A stretch of DNA of 64,000 nt. Source: Anabaena sphaerica FACHB-251 (lineage in GTDB: Bacteria > Cyanobacteriota > Cyanobacteriia > Cyanobacteriales > Nostocaceae). The notes under the pieces were generated by a model that saw only the letters and a list, made by a program, of their open reading frames with translations, ran no database searches and was not told the DNA's origin. The DNA lies in NCBI RefSeq assembly GCF_014696825.1, contig NZ_JACJQU010000005.1, positions 124,001 through 188,000 of the forward strand. Direction: 5' to 3'. The number at the start of each line of letters is the position of its first letter. Position 1 is the stretch's first letter. Below are positions 40,794 to 49,029 of this stretch, one piece after another. A program made the translations under genes and the position numbers.

Positions 40794-42374
40794 TTGCAAG
40801 CTCTTAGAGAAAGACTCAGTTGTAAGGAAATCTGGGTATTAGGAGCTTCTCGTTATGGTAATCCAGATTATGATTTACCAACTGATTTTGACCAACAACG
40901 TCAGATTTACTATCAAGCTTTAACCCTTCCATTAGATGTAGAAACTTTTATCTCAAACTTACAACAACAAATGGTACAAGGGTTAGAAAAACTAGACCAG
41001 GGAATGCCCAAAAACCCAGATGTCACTATTCTCGGTAAGAAAGGTCAGGGTTTAATTAGACTTAGCCCGATAGACCCTGTATCTGAACCTATCAATCTCA
41101 AACGACTGAAGGGAGAAATAAATCAGATTTGGCATCAAACCAGTCTTTTAGATATTCTCAAGGAAACAGATTTAAGAGTTGATTTTACCCGTAACTTTAA
41201 GAGTATGGGGACAAGAGAAATTATTGATAGAGAAACACTACAAAAGCGATTATTGCTCTGTCTCTACGGGATGGGAACAAATACTGGATTGAAGAGAATT
41301 AATACAGGAATAAATGGGGAAAACTATCAAGATTTACTCTATGTACGTCGTCGTTATATCCACAAAGACCAGTTACGTAGTGCCATTGCGGACGTTATTA
41401 ATGCCATTTTTGAGATTCGTTTACCCCACATTTGGGGGGAAGGAACTACTACCTGTGCCAGTGACAGCAAACATTTTGGAGCATGGGACCAGAATCTTAT
41501 GACCCAGTATCATTTGCGTTACGGTGGTCGAGGAGTGATGATTTATTGGCACGTCGAGAAGAAGTCGGCCTGCATCTATTCCCAACTCAAAACTTGCTCC
41601 AGTAGTGAAGTTGCAGCCATGATTGAAGGGGTGTTACGTCACTGTACCAATATGGATGTGCAGAAAAACTATGTGGATAGTCATGGTCAAAGTGAGGTGG
41701 CCTTTGCTTTTACGCATCTGTTGGGATTTCAGTTAATGCCCAGATTGAAGCGGATTAAGGTACAGAAATTATATCGTCCTTATACTGGACAATCTGAGGC
41801 TTACCCTAATTTACAGCCGATTCTGACTCGTCCTATTAATTGGGATTTGATTCGTCAACAGTATGACCAAATGGTGAAGTATACTACTGCTTTAAAGTTG
41901 GGAACGACAGAAACTGAAGCTATTTTAAAACGTTTTAGCAGAAATCCTTTCAAACATCCTACTTATCTGGCTTTACTCGAATTAGGACGAGCAATTAAAA
42001 CAATTTTCCTGTGTCAGTATCTTCAGGAGGAGGAAATACGACGGGAAGTTAATGAAGGATTGAATGTAGTAGAACGATGGAATGGGGTTAATGATTTTAT
42101 TTTCTATGGTAAAGGTGGGGAATTCGCTTCAAATCGCCTGGAGAGTCAGGAGTTGTCTGTGTTATCTTTGCATTTATTGCAGATATGTTTGGTCTATGTG
42201 AATACTTTAATGATTCAGAGTGTTCTAGAACAGAAGCATTGGCAGCAAAAGCTAACAGAAACTGATAAAAGGGCAATTACTCCTCTGATTTTCAGTCATG
42301 TCAACCCTTATGGTACATTTAAGCTGGATCTCAACGAAAGGATTGCTGGTTTAACGGAACAGGCGGTCGCTTAA
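40794..42374 (+). pseudogene. tnpA: Tn3-family transposase, N-terminal half missing
   Basis: The 526 codons match only the C-terminal half of Tn3 transposases, which are normally about 1000 residues. It starts abruptly at [20 protein letters not shown] and continues without a break. DDE region: [12 protein letters not shown] (first Asp), [10 protein letters not shown] (second Asp), and [10 protein letters not shown] followed by KGGEFASN for the Glu. The DNA-binding N-terminal region (DUF4158 type) is absent. In-frame sequence upstream to about 40770 belongs to the neighbouring nuclease gene. The catalytic half looks undamaged but should not transpose. Confidence 0.9.
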
Positions 42375-42991
42375 TCTCTCCAGAAGTTCTCAAATCTCTG
42401 AGGTGACATTTGGGTATAGCGTACTGTGTGGTGTATATTTTTGTGTCCTAAATAATCTTGAATGGCTCTGGTATCATGACCTTGGGCTGCTAAATAGTAG
42501 CCACAAGCATGGCGCAGTTGATGGGGATGAACTGGTTCAGTGATTCCAGCACGCTCACCTGCTCGTGCAATAATGTGACGAACGGCTCTGGTTGATAGTG
42601 GAGCTTTGCGCTCGGACACAAAAACATAGGGAGTGTCGGGATAATCCCGTTGCAGTTGACGCAAGGCTCTTAATTCTGGAGCGCGTAATGGATGAACGGT
42701 ATCATGGCCATGTTTGAGACGATGAATGTCGATATAGCCCTCTGACAAATCTATTTGTGACCACTTGAGCGCAACTAACTCAGCAGTACGTAGTCCATGC
42801 CGGAACATAAGTAATATCATTGCTGCATCCCGTACCCCATGCCGACCGACAGAGCGAGCCGCACTGATCATTGCTTCGACTTCTTTCGATCGCAAATATT
42901 CTCGTTCGCGAGCAGATGGGCGTTTGGCTGGTGGAGTCGAGCAGTTGGTTGACTTTGCCGAAAATGGAAGTTGAGTAGTGTGGATAGACAT
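42371..42991 (-). CDS. Tyrosine site-specific recombinase (transposon resolvase type)
   Basis: A compact 206-residue recombinase consisting almost only of the catalytic domain. Active-site residues are visible: Arg in FRHGLRTAE, HxxR in [10 protein letters not shown], His in [10 protein letters not shown] and Tyr in the following VRYTQMS. Such short enzymes act as resolvases (TnpI-like) in cyanobacterial Tn3 elements. It converges with the transposase, overlapping by four bases, and a perfect inverted repeat 40 bases upstream of its start fits a core site. It appears intact and may still be active. Confidence 0.9.
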   Translation of the reverse strand: MSIHTTQLPFSAKSTNCSTPPAKRPSAREREYLRSKEVEAMISAARSVGRHGVRDAAMILLMFRHGLRTAELVALKWSQIDLSEGYIDIHRLKHGHDTVHPLRAPELRALRQLQRDYPDTPYVFVSERKAPLSTRAVRHIIARAGERAGITEPVHPHQLRHACGYYLAAQGHDTRAIQDYLGHKNIHHTVRYTQMSPQRFENFWRD

Positions 42992-43624
42992 AGGTCAAAT
43001 CCTCACGCCTTGGTTGCTATCTCCAGCATACTTTGCCTAAAAGGAGATGAACTAGGCAAAGTTATTATTAGTATTTCTTATCAATCAAGGCTAAATCAAG
43101 GGTTATTTTTACCAAATTTCACAAGGTTGCCCCTGGTTGCACGAACCTTCTATTTACGCCTACATGAGCGATTTATTGATTCGTTTAAATTACCGCCACA
43201 AAGGAGAGGTTATGAATTAGAAAAAATATTTACCGATTTGATGAAGATAAGTAATATTCCTGTAGAAGAATCATTCAAAATAGAAGGAGAACAAATAGAT
43301 GGAGCAATTAAATATGATAGTTACTATTATATAGTTGAATTAAAGTGGACTGCAAATAAAGTTAATCAAGCTCAAATATCCAGTCTTTACATGAAAGTAG
43401 AAGGTAAGATGCAATCTCTGGGATTATTTATTTCAATGAATGGCTATTCTCAAGAAGCTTTAGAATCCCTAACAAGAGGGAAACCTATGCAAATTATACT
43501 TCTCGATGGTACACATTTAATGAGTGTTATATCTGGTATTCGTACCTTTAAAGAATTATTAGAACACGCAAGAAAGGAAGCATCTTTGAAAGGCAACATA
43601 TATTGTTCTCATGATATTTCATAA
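42980..43624 (+). CDS. PD-(D/E)XK restriction-endonuclease-like protein, 5' end replaced by transposon
   Basis: The conserved part begins at about 43140 (FYLRLHERFIDSFKLPPQRRGYELE in the protein). It carries the nuclease core FKIEGEQIDGAIKYDSYYYIVELKW split over residues 95-120: Asp in QIDGAI, then E-x-K in VELKW. FISMNGYSQEALESLTRG and IILLDGTHLMSVI follow, as in Mrr-like restriction endonucleases. The first 30-45 codons lie inside transposon DNA, including the inverted repeat, so the true N-terminus was probably lost. The start at 42980 is nominal. Possibly a defence gene remnant. Confidence 0.6.
   Translation: MDRHRSNPHALVAISSILCLKGDELGKVIISISYQSRLNQGLFLPNFTRLPLVARTFYLRLHERFIDSFKLPPQRRGYELEKIFTDLMKISNIPVEESFKIEGEQIDGAIKYDSYYYIVELKWTANKVNQAQISSLYMKVEGKMQSLGLFISMNGYSQEALESLTRGKPMQIILLDGTHLMSVISGIRTFKELLEHARKEASLKGNIYCSHDIS
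43030..43062. promoter_or_regulatory. Candidate recombination core site, 10-bp inverted repeat
   Basis: ACTTTGCCTA (43030-43039) and TAGGCAAAGT (43053-43062) are perfectly inverted around a 13-base spacer, upstream of the tyrosine recombinase. Inverted arms with a short central crossover region are what tyrosine resolvases bind. Confidence 0.6.
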
Positions 43625-43670
43625 AGGTTATTCTTCTTCTGTGTGGCTTTGCTTTGCAAGAAAGATCATA

Positions 43671-43826
43671 AGAGGGTGTTTGAAAAGTATTAGATGAAAC
43701 CAATAATCTCCAGAAAAATAACCCCTCTACCCCCCTTTCCTACAATGGGTATTTCAAAGCCTATCCCCGCGTTGGTGAGAGGTTGGGAGAGGGATTTATA
43801 CATTAAAAACTTTTAAAACATCCTCT
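43671..43826. mobile_element. MITE-like element with AGAGGGTGTTTGAAAAGT ends
   Basis: The left end AGAGGGTGTTTGAAAAGT and right end ACTTTTAAAACATCCTCT are inverted repeats matching at 15 of 18 positions, about 156 bases apart. The interior has CCCCTTTCC and GGTTGGGAGAGGG blocks similar to those in the 139-bp elements, but it is otherwise a distinct family. No other copy is seen in this window. Confidence 0.7.
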
Positions 43827-43903
43827 AAGGTTAGTCTTGACCTACGATTTAATTAACCATAAAAAAATCCGTCTTCCATCAAGATATTTCCACTATAATC
43901 TAT

Positions 43904-44284
43904 TCACGCTTCTATTTTAATACTGGGGGATACTTGGATTTTTGGTAATGGTTTTAATGGGGTATTTACTGGGGAATAACGACAATAACAAATAACTACT
44001 GATTCAAAAGTACCCACAGGTAAATCTGGTACATATTCTTCTACCTTTGAAACTTCCCAATTACCAATTCTATAATGTGTACTTGCACCTGGAAACTCAG
44101 GATCTACATATTCTTCAATTTGACAAAATTCCTTGAGTCTATAACCTGGTTCGGGAATAGGTTTTTTAGAACCGTCATAATGTTCAGCTAGGATATCAGT
44201 ACAAGCTCCAGTATGAGATAGTAACATTTTTTCCCAGTTTTCTAACTGTCCTTTATCTGCTTTAAAAATAATATATTTACTCAT
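43904..44284 (-). CDS. Hypothetical protein, third gene of a compact accessory operon
   Basis: The protein has 126 residues from ATG 44284 (MSKYIIFKADKGQLENWEKM). The stop of the preceding gene overlaps this start in AATGAGTAA, so translation is coupled. It is a soluble mixed alpha/beta protein with ACTDILAEHYDG, HYRIGNWEVSKVEEY and FESVVICYCRYSPV. Two C-terminal cysteines lie close together (CYC). No known family. Confidence 0.65.
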   Translation of the reverse strand: MSKYIIFKADKGQLENWEKMLLSHTGACTDILAEHYDGSKKPIPEPGYRLKEFCQIEEYVDPEFPGASTHYRIGNWEVSKVEEYVPDLPVGTFESVVICYCRYSPVNTPLKPLPKIQVSPSIKIEA

Positions 44285-44465
44285 TTTCTGATTCCTCATG
44301 ATAATTAGGAAATTCTGTTTCACCTTCAAACACACAATCCACTTTGAGAATTTTATTATTAGTAGGTTCTACTTTCAATAATTCCCATCCGTATTTATCA
44401 GCCATTTCTTGACATTTATCTCTATCTGTTGCTGCGTGTCTGGAAATTTTTTCTTCATCTGTCAT
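44277..44465 (-). CDS. Hypothetical 62-residue protein, second gene of a compact accessory operon
   Basis: A small acidic protein with DEEKISRHAATDRDKCQEMADKY split near the start and a C-terminal strand-rich part ILKVDCVFEGETEFPNYHEE. It overlaps both neighbours by start-stop overlap (ATGA with the ribbon-helix-helix gene, and with the gene at 43904). Composition looks like a toxin-antitoxin or phage-accessory component, but no family is recognised. Confidence 0.65.
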   Translation of the reverse strand: MTDEEKISRHAATDRDKCQEMADKYGWELLKVEPTNNKILKVDCVFEGETEFPNYHEESENE

Positions 44466-44629
44466 GGTGATTTTACTTGTTGAGACTTTTTGTTTTCAGC
44501 GATCGCTCTTTTGACAATCACCTTAGCTAGTTGAGGAACACTGAGAAATTCTCTAGCAGCCCAATCTTCTAAGTATTTATATTCATCCTCTTCTATACGA
44601 ATTGTCATTTGCGGTTTTTTGGAAGGCAT
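44462..44629 (-). CDS. Short ribbon-helix-helix DNA-binding protein, first gene of a compact operon
   Basis: This 55-residue protein (ATG 44629, TGA 44462-44464) reads KKPQMTIRIEEDEYKYLEDW and then AREFLSVPQLAKVIVKRAIAE. That is a strand-helix-helix of the CopG/Arc type with the DNA-contacting strand QMTIRIEE. Its stop overlaps the ATG of the next gene (ATGA). Such proteins usually autoregulate the operon they head. A near-perfect palindrome lies 73 bases upstream. Together with the two following genes it forms a three-gene cassette of toxin-antitoxin style. Confidence 0.75.
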   Translation of the reverse strand: MPSKKPQMTIRIEEDEYKYLEDWAAREFLSVPQLAKVIVKRAIAENKKSQQVKSP

Positions 44630-44701
44630 ATCTAACCATGATTCACTACTCCTAAATTATCGTTCTTATTAGTCTGATTGACTAATAATGAATTAAAGTA
44701 G

Positions 44702-44722
44702 TTACAGGTGAGTCACTTGTAA
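44702..44722. promoter_or_regulatory. 21-bp palindrome in divergent promoter region, candidate operator
   Basis: TTACAGGTGA-G-TCACTTGTAA is a palindrome with a single mismatched pair around one central base. A related half (AACAGGTGAT) recurs 30 bases further on. It lies between the ribbon-helix-helix operon and the XRE regulator gene and is a natural binding site for either product. Confidence 0.6.
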
Positions 44723-44820
44723 TTATAATATTAACAGGTGATATATTTGTCAACCATATAAAAATCTGACATTATAGCTAAAATAATATAATTAATACCT
44801 GACATTATTAGAAAACCATC

Positions 44821-46029
44821 ATGACTACCAACATCCTGGATAACATTGACCTGCGGACATTAGGAGAACTCCTCCAACAAGCCCGTAAAAAATGCAACAT
44901 GACTCAAGCGGATGCAGCCAAGATTATTGATGCTGCACGTACCACCATGATTGCTATTGAAAAAGGAGAACGTCGCCTCAAAGCCAATGAACTGATTAAA
45001 CTTGCCCGTGCTTACGGACGTTCTGTGAGTGAATTTGTTCGCCAACGTCCCATAGTTCAACCTTTTGAAGTGCAGTTTCGCGCACTTTATCAACGCAGTC
45101 AGGAACAACAAGCAGAAATTGAACCATTTATCCTGCATTTAGAGGAATTATGTCAGAATTACCTAGAACTTGAGAAAATCATGGATGCGCCAATAGCGCG
45201 TAACTATCCTCTTGAGTATCAAGTAACTGATATGCCCATTAAATCTGCTGCGGAGAGTATAGCAGTAGCAGAACGTCAAAGACTGGGTTTAGGTGATGCG
45301 CCTATTTCCCAACTGCGGGACATATTAGAACAAGATGTGGGTTTACGGATCTTCTATTTGCAGATGCCGCAAAAATACTCAGAAGTGTATAGCTATAACG
45401 AAGAAGTTGGCGGTTGTATGGCTATCAATGCCAATCATCCAGAAGAACGTCGGCGCTGGTCAATGGCGCATGGATATCTGCACTTTTTAGCGCATCGGCA
45501 AAAACCAGAGTTTCATTTTGATGGTCAATATCAGCGATTTCCTGAAAGTGAGCAACTAGCAGAAACTTTCCCCAAATATTTCTTGATGCCTACCAGTGGA
45601 TTGCTGAAGCGGTTTAATGATATGTACCGTACACACGGCAAATTCACGCCAACTAATTTATTTACACTAGCTCATTACTACGGTGTGTCCGTAGAAGCCC
45701 TGGTTTATCGGTTAGAAGAAATGGAACTTCTACCTTCAGGAACTTGGGAGAAATTGCGAGATAGAGGTTTAAAAGTCAGAAAGATACAGGAAGAACTAGG
45801 TTTAGAACAGATTCCCCAACGGGTTGATATGATGCCTCTGCACTATCAACATCTCGCAATTGAAGCATTAGATCAAGGTTTAATTACAGAAGGGCGTTTT
45901 GCTGAATTTCTTCATGTTGATCGTTTAGAAGCCCGTCGTATTGCGGAAGCATTACGGGAATATTCAAGCGGAATGATGGAAGAAGATACAGATTTTGATT
46001 TGCGTCAAATCCAAACTGCTGGGAAGTGA
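44821..46029 (+). CDS. XRE regulator fused to an ImmA/IrrE-like domain with HGxxH
   Basis: A 402-residue protein. Residues about 14-72 form an XRE helix-turn-helix (LGELLQQARKKCNMTQADAA, TTMIAIEKGERRLKANELIKLA). The central part is ImmA/IrrE-like: YSYNEEVGGCMAINANHPEERRRWSMAHGYLHFLAHR gives the core near 190-226, followed by AETFPKYFLMPTSGL. The zinc helix reads His217-Gly218-Tyr-Leu-His221 where active enzymes have HExxH, so the catalytic Glu is missing. It may sense or bind rather than cleave. It is followed after 20 bases by a PIN-domain gene, forming an antitoxin/regulator-toxin-like pair. Confidence 0.85.
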   Translation: MTTNILDNIDLRTLGELLQQARKKCNMTQADAAKIIDAARTTMIAIEKGERRLKANELIKLARAYGRSVSEFVRQRPIVQPFEVQFRALYQRSQEQQAEIEPFILHLEELCQNYLELEKIMDAPIARNYPLEYQVTDMPIKSAAESIAVAERQRLGLGDAPISQLRDILEQDVGLRIFYLQMPQKYSEVYSYNEEVGGCMAINANHPEERRRWSMAHGYLHFLAHRQKPEFHFDGQYQRFPESEQLAETFPKYFLMPTSGLLKRFNDMYRTHGKFTPTNLFTLAHYYGVSVEALVYRLEEMELLPSGTWEKLRDRGLKVRKIQEELGLEQIPQRVDMMPLHYQHLAIEALDQGLITEGRFAEFLHVDRLEARRIAEALREYSSGMMEEDTDFDLRQIQTAGK

Positions 46030-46049
46030 GGAAGTATATATAAATTGCT

Positions 46050-46595
46050 ATGAAAATTACTCACTCCCACATTATTTTTGATGCTTGTTGTGTTCTCAAT
46101 CTTTGTGCATCTGGTCAATTTTTAGCAATTTTGAAATCTCTTCCTGCGGAAATTGTCGTGACTACAGTTGTTCAAGAACGGGAATTAAAGACACTCGAAA
46201 GTCTCAAGGAAGAAGAAAATGATACTGTGTCAGAGTTTGAAGCAGCTATTCAACAAGGTTTATTAAAAGTTGTAGATTTTGAATCAGAAGAAGAGGAAGA
46301 ATATTTTGTAAACTATGCGGCTATTCTTGATGATGGTGAGTCAGCAACTTGTGCGATCGCCGTTCAAAGAAAATGGGCGATCGCAACTGATGATAAACGA
46401 GCAATTTCATTTATTCAAAAAGAAGCTCCCAATATTCAAATAATATCAACCTCAGAAATAATAAAAAATTGGTCAGAAAAACAAAGTATTGATTCTGTCA
46501 TATTAAGTAACGTCCTCAATGCAATTAAGATTAAAGGACATTATGTACCCCCAAAAAATGATCCTTTGCGAACTTGGTGGACAAATGCCTCTTAA
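46050..46595 (+). CDS. PIN-domain nuclease paired with the XRE-ImmA-like protein
   Basis: A 181-residue PIN-fold protein. Acidic positions: Asp in IIFDACCVLNLC, Glu in VVQERELKTL, the DDGESATCAIAV cluster and Asp in IATDDKRAI. That is the D-E-D-D series of PIN ribonucleases. The gene starts 20 bases after the XRE-ImmA-like gene. XRE-ImmA plus PIN pairs occur as accessory toxin-antitoxin modules. C-terminal KIKGHYVPPKND lies outside the PIN core. Confidence 0.8.
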   Translation: MKITHSHIIFDACCVLNLCASGQFLAILKSLPAEIVVTTVVQERELKTLESLKEEENDTVSEFEAAIQQGLLKVVDFESEEEEEYFVNYAAILDDGESATCAIAVQRKWAIATDDKRAISFIQKEAPNIQIISTSEIIKNWSEKQSIDSVILSNVLNAIKIKGHYVPPKNDPLRTWWTNAS

Positions 46596-46662
46596 TCTTC
46601 CTTTCTCTGCGCCTCTGCGTCTCTGCGTGAAACAAAAAAGGTGGGAACACCCCACCCAAAAA

Positions 46663-48732
46663 TTAAACCTCAACCTCCAAAACCCTCACCAAAAACCCCC
46701 ACTTATCAGCCGCTTCCTCAATAATTTTCGCCGTCGGTTTACCAGCACCATGTCCAGCTTTAGTCTCAATTCTAATCAACACCGGCGCATCCCCAACATG
46801 ACATTCTTGCAAAGCAGCAGCAAACTTAAAACTATGGGCAGGAACAACCCGATCATCATGATCAGCCGTAGTAATTAAAGTAGCAGGATAAGCTGTTCCT
46901 GACTTTAAATTATGCAACGGAGAATAAGCATAAAGCGTTTTAAATTCTTCCGCATTTTCTGAAGAACCATATTCAGCCACCCAAGCCCAACCAATGGTAA
47001 ATTGATGGAAACGCAACATATCCATTACCCCCACTGCGGGTAAAGCTGCTGCAAATAATTCCGGGCGTTGTGTCATACAAGCACCCACCAACAAACCACC
47101 ATTACTACCACCACCAATAGCTAATTTTTGCGGTTGGGTGTAATTATTAGCAATTAACCATTCAGCAGCAGCAATAAAATCATCAAAAACATTCTGCTTT
47201 TTCTCCTTCATTCCCGCTTGATGCCATTCTTCCCCATATTCACCACCACCGCGCAAATTAGGTACAGCATAAACTCCCCCCATTTCTAGCCATACCAAAA
47301 GGCTAACGGAAAAATTGGGAGTTAATGAAGCATTAAAACCACCATATCCATAGAGATAAGTTGGGTTATTGCCATCTAATTGAATACCTTTTTTGTGAGT
47401 GATAAACATCGGTACTTGTGTACCGTCTTTACTTTGATAAAAGACTTGTTTTGTCTCATACTCATCAGCATTAAAATCTACCTTGGGTTGACGGAAAATT
47501 TCACTTTGACCCGTTTTCATGTCGTAGCGGTAGATAGTTCCAGGAGTAGTAAAACTGGTGAAACTATAAAAAGTTTCTGTATCATAACGCTTACCACCAA
47601 ATCCTCCTGCTGAACCGAGTCCTGGTAATTCTACTTCTCTAATAAAATTACCTTGTAGGTCAAATATTTTAACTTGACTATGAGCATCTTGGAGATAATC
47701 AGCCACAAATTGATTATTTAAAATGCCTAAACTTTCTAATGTTTCTGCTGCTTGGGGAATAATTTCTACCCAATTTTCTGAAGCTGGATTTTTAGTATCA
47801 ATGGCAATAACTCTACCGCGTGGGGCATTTAAATCTGTGCGAAAATAGAAAACACTATCGTCATTATCTATAAAGCTGTAATCTGCCTCAAATTGGTTAA
47901 TTAATTCGATTACTTCAGAATTAGGTTGAGTCAAATCTTTGTAAAAAACCAAGTTTCTGGGGTCAGTTCCCAACCAAACAGAAATAATCAGATATTTGCC
48001 ATCTTCCGTAACACTGCCACTAAAACCCCATTCTTTTTGATCTGGACGATGGTAAATTAATATGTCTTCTGATTGAGATGTACCAAGGTTGTGATAATAA
48101 AGCTTTTGGTAATAATTAACATCCTCTAATTTGGTTTTTTCGTTGGGTTCATCATAACGACTGTAGAAAAACCCTTGATGGTCATGAGTCCAAGATGCAC
48201 CAGAAAATTTAACCCATTGTATATAATCTGGTAAATCTTCACCTGTTTGAATATCTCTAACTTTCCATTCTTGCCAATCTGAACCAGAAGTAGATAAACC
48301 ATAAGCTAAAAGTTTACCATTTTCACTAATTTCAATACCAGAAAGAGCAACTGTCCCATCTTCAGAAAGTTTGTTAGGGTCAAGTAAAACTCTAGGTTCT
48401 GCATCTAAACTGGGGAGAGTATATAGAACACTTTGGTTTTGTAAACCATCGTTTTTGAAATAAAAATAAGTTTCACTTTCTTTAAAGGGAATACCATATT
48501 TTTCATAATCCCAAAGTTTAGTGAGACGCTGTTTAATTTTTTCCCTGGTAGGAATTTCGTTGAGGTATGCAAAAGTAACTTGATTTTGTGCCTCAGCCCA
48601 AGCTTTCGTTGCTTCTGCATCCGGGTCTTCTAAAGCACGGTAAGGATCTGATACCACAGTACCATGATAATTATCAGCTTGATTGCTTTTGCTAGTAGTG
48701 GGATATTTGAGGGGTTCGTGTGATTCAGACAT
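46663..48732 (-). CDS. Prolyl oligopeptidase (S9A family)
   Basis: A 689-residue serine peptidase that cleaves short peptides after proline in the cytoplasm. It has the N-terminal seven-bladed propeller (about 75-430) and a catalytic alpha/beta domain. Triad: Ser543 in IGGGSNGG, Asp near 626 in ADHDDRVVP, His661 in KAGHGAG. NLRGGGEYGEEWHQAG is also typical of the family. No signal peptide. Length is normal for the family. Confidence 0.96.
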   Translation of the reverse strand: MSESHEPLKYPTTSKSNQADNYHGTVVSDPYRALEDPDAEATKAWAEAQNQVTFAYLNEIPTREKIKQRLTKLWDYEKYGIPFKESETYFYFKNDGLQNQSVLYTLPSLDAEPRVLLDPNKLSEDGTVALSGIEISENGKLLAYGLSTSGSDWQEWKVRDIQTGEDLPDYIQWVKFSGASWTHDHQGFFYSRYDEPNEKTKLEDVNYYQKLYYHNLGTSQSEDILIYHRPDQKEWGFSGSVTEDGKYLIISVWLGTDPRNLVFYKDLTQPNSEVIELINQFEADYSFIDNDDSVFYFRTDLNAPRGRVIAIDTKNPASENWVEIIPQAAETLESLGILNNQFVADYLQDAHSQVKIFDLQGNFIREVELPGLGSAGGFGGKRYDTETFYSFTSFTTPGTIYRYDMKTGQSEIFRQPKVDFNADEYETKQVFYQSKDGTQVPMFITHKKGIQLDGNNPTYLYGYGGFNASLTPNFSVSLLVWLEMGGVYAVPNLRGGGEYGEEWHQAGMKEKKQNVFDDFIAAAEWLIANNYTQPQKLAIGGGSNGGLLVGACMTQRPELFAAALPAVGVMDMLRFHQFTIGWAWVAEYGSSENAEEFKTLYAYSPLHNLKSGTAYPATLITTADHDDRVVPAHSFKFAAALQECHVGDAPVLIRIETKAGHGAGKPTAKIIEEAADKWGFLVRVLEVEV

Positions 48733-48764
48733 AATTAATAGTTAACGGTTATAAGTTAACAGTT

Positions 48765-49024
48765 AACAGTTGTCAGCGGGAAAAGGCAATAGGGAATAGG
48801 GAATAGGAAATAGGAAATAGAGAATAGGGAATAGGGAATAGGAAATAGAGAATAGGTACATAATTTTCTCTCCTGCGCCCCATCTCCCCATCTCCCCATC
48901 TCCCCTGCTCCTCTGCTCCTCTGCTCCTCTGCTCCTCTGCTCCTCTGCTCCTCTGCGCCTCTGCGCCCCATCTCCCCTGCTCCTCTGCTCCTCTGCGCCT
49001 CTGCGCCCCATCTCCCCTGCTCCT
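48765..49024. repeat. Tandem repeat block: GGAATA/GGAAATA and CTGCTCCT octamer-like units
   Basis: The interval between the prolyl oligopeptidase and the CheA gene consists of GGGAATA and GGAAATA heptamers (48785-48855), then CCCCATCTC and GCTCCTCT units repeated about fifteen times (48885-49020). Long frames across it are repeat artefacts. Confidence 0.92.
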
Positions 49025-49029
49025 TCCCC

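Larger units (their letters stand above)
40784..43062. mobile_element. Remnant of a Tn3-family transposon
   Basis: The segment holds the C-terminal half of a Tn3 transposase (40794-42374, plus strand), a convergent tyrosine recombinase gene (42371-42991, minus strand) and a perfect inverted repeat ahead of the recombinase (43030-43062) that fits a recombination core site. I see neither 38-base terminal inverted repeat at either edge, so the left end was lost by deletion and the right boundary is uncertain. Confidence 0.75.

Noticed and set aside
46519-46878. 119-residue plus-strand frame after the PIN gene
   Set aside because: It overlaps the end of the prolyl oligopeptidase gene on the other strand and is mostly antisense to it.
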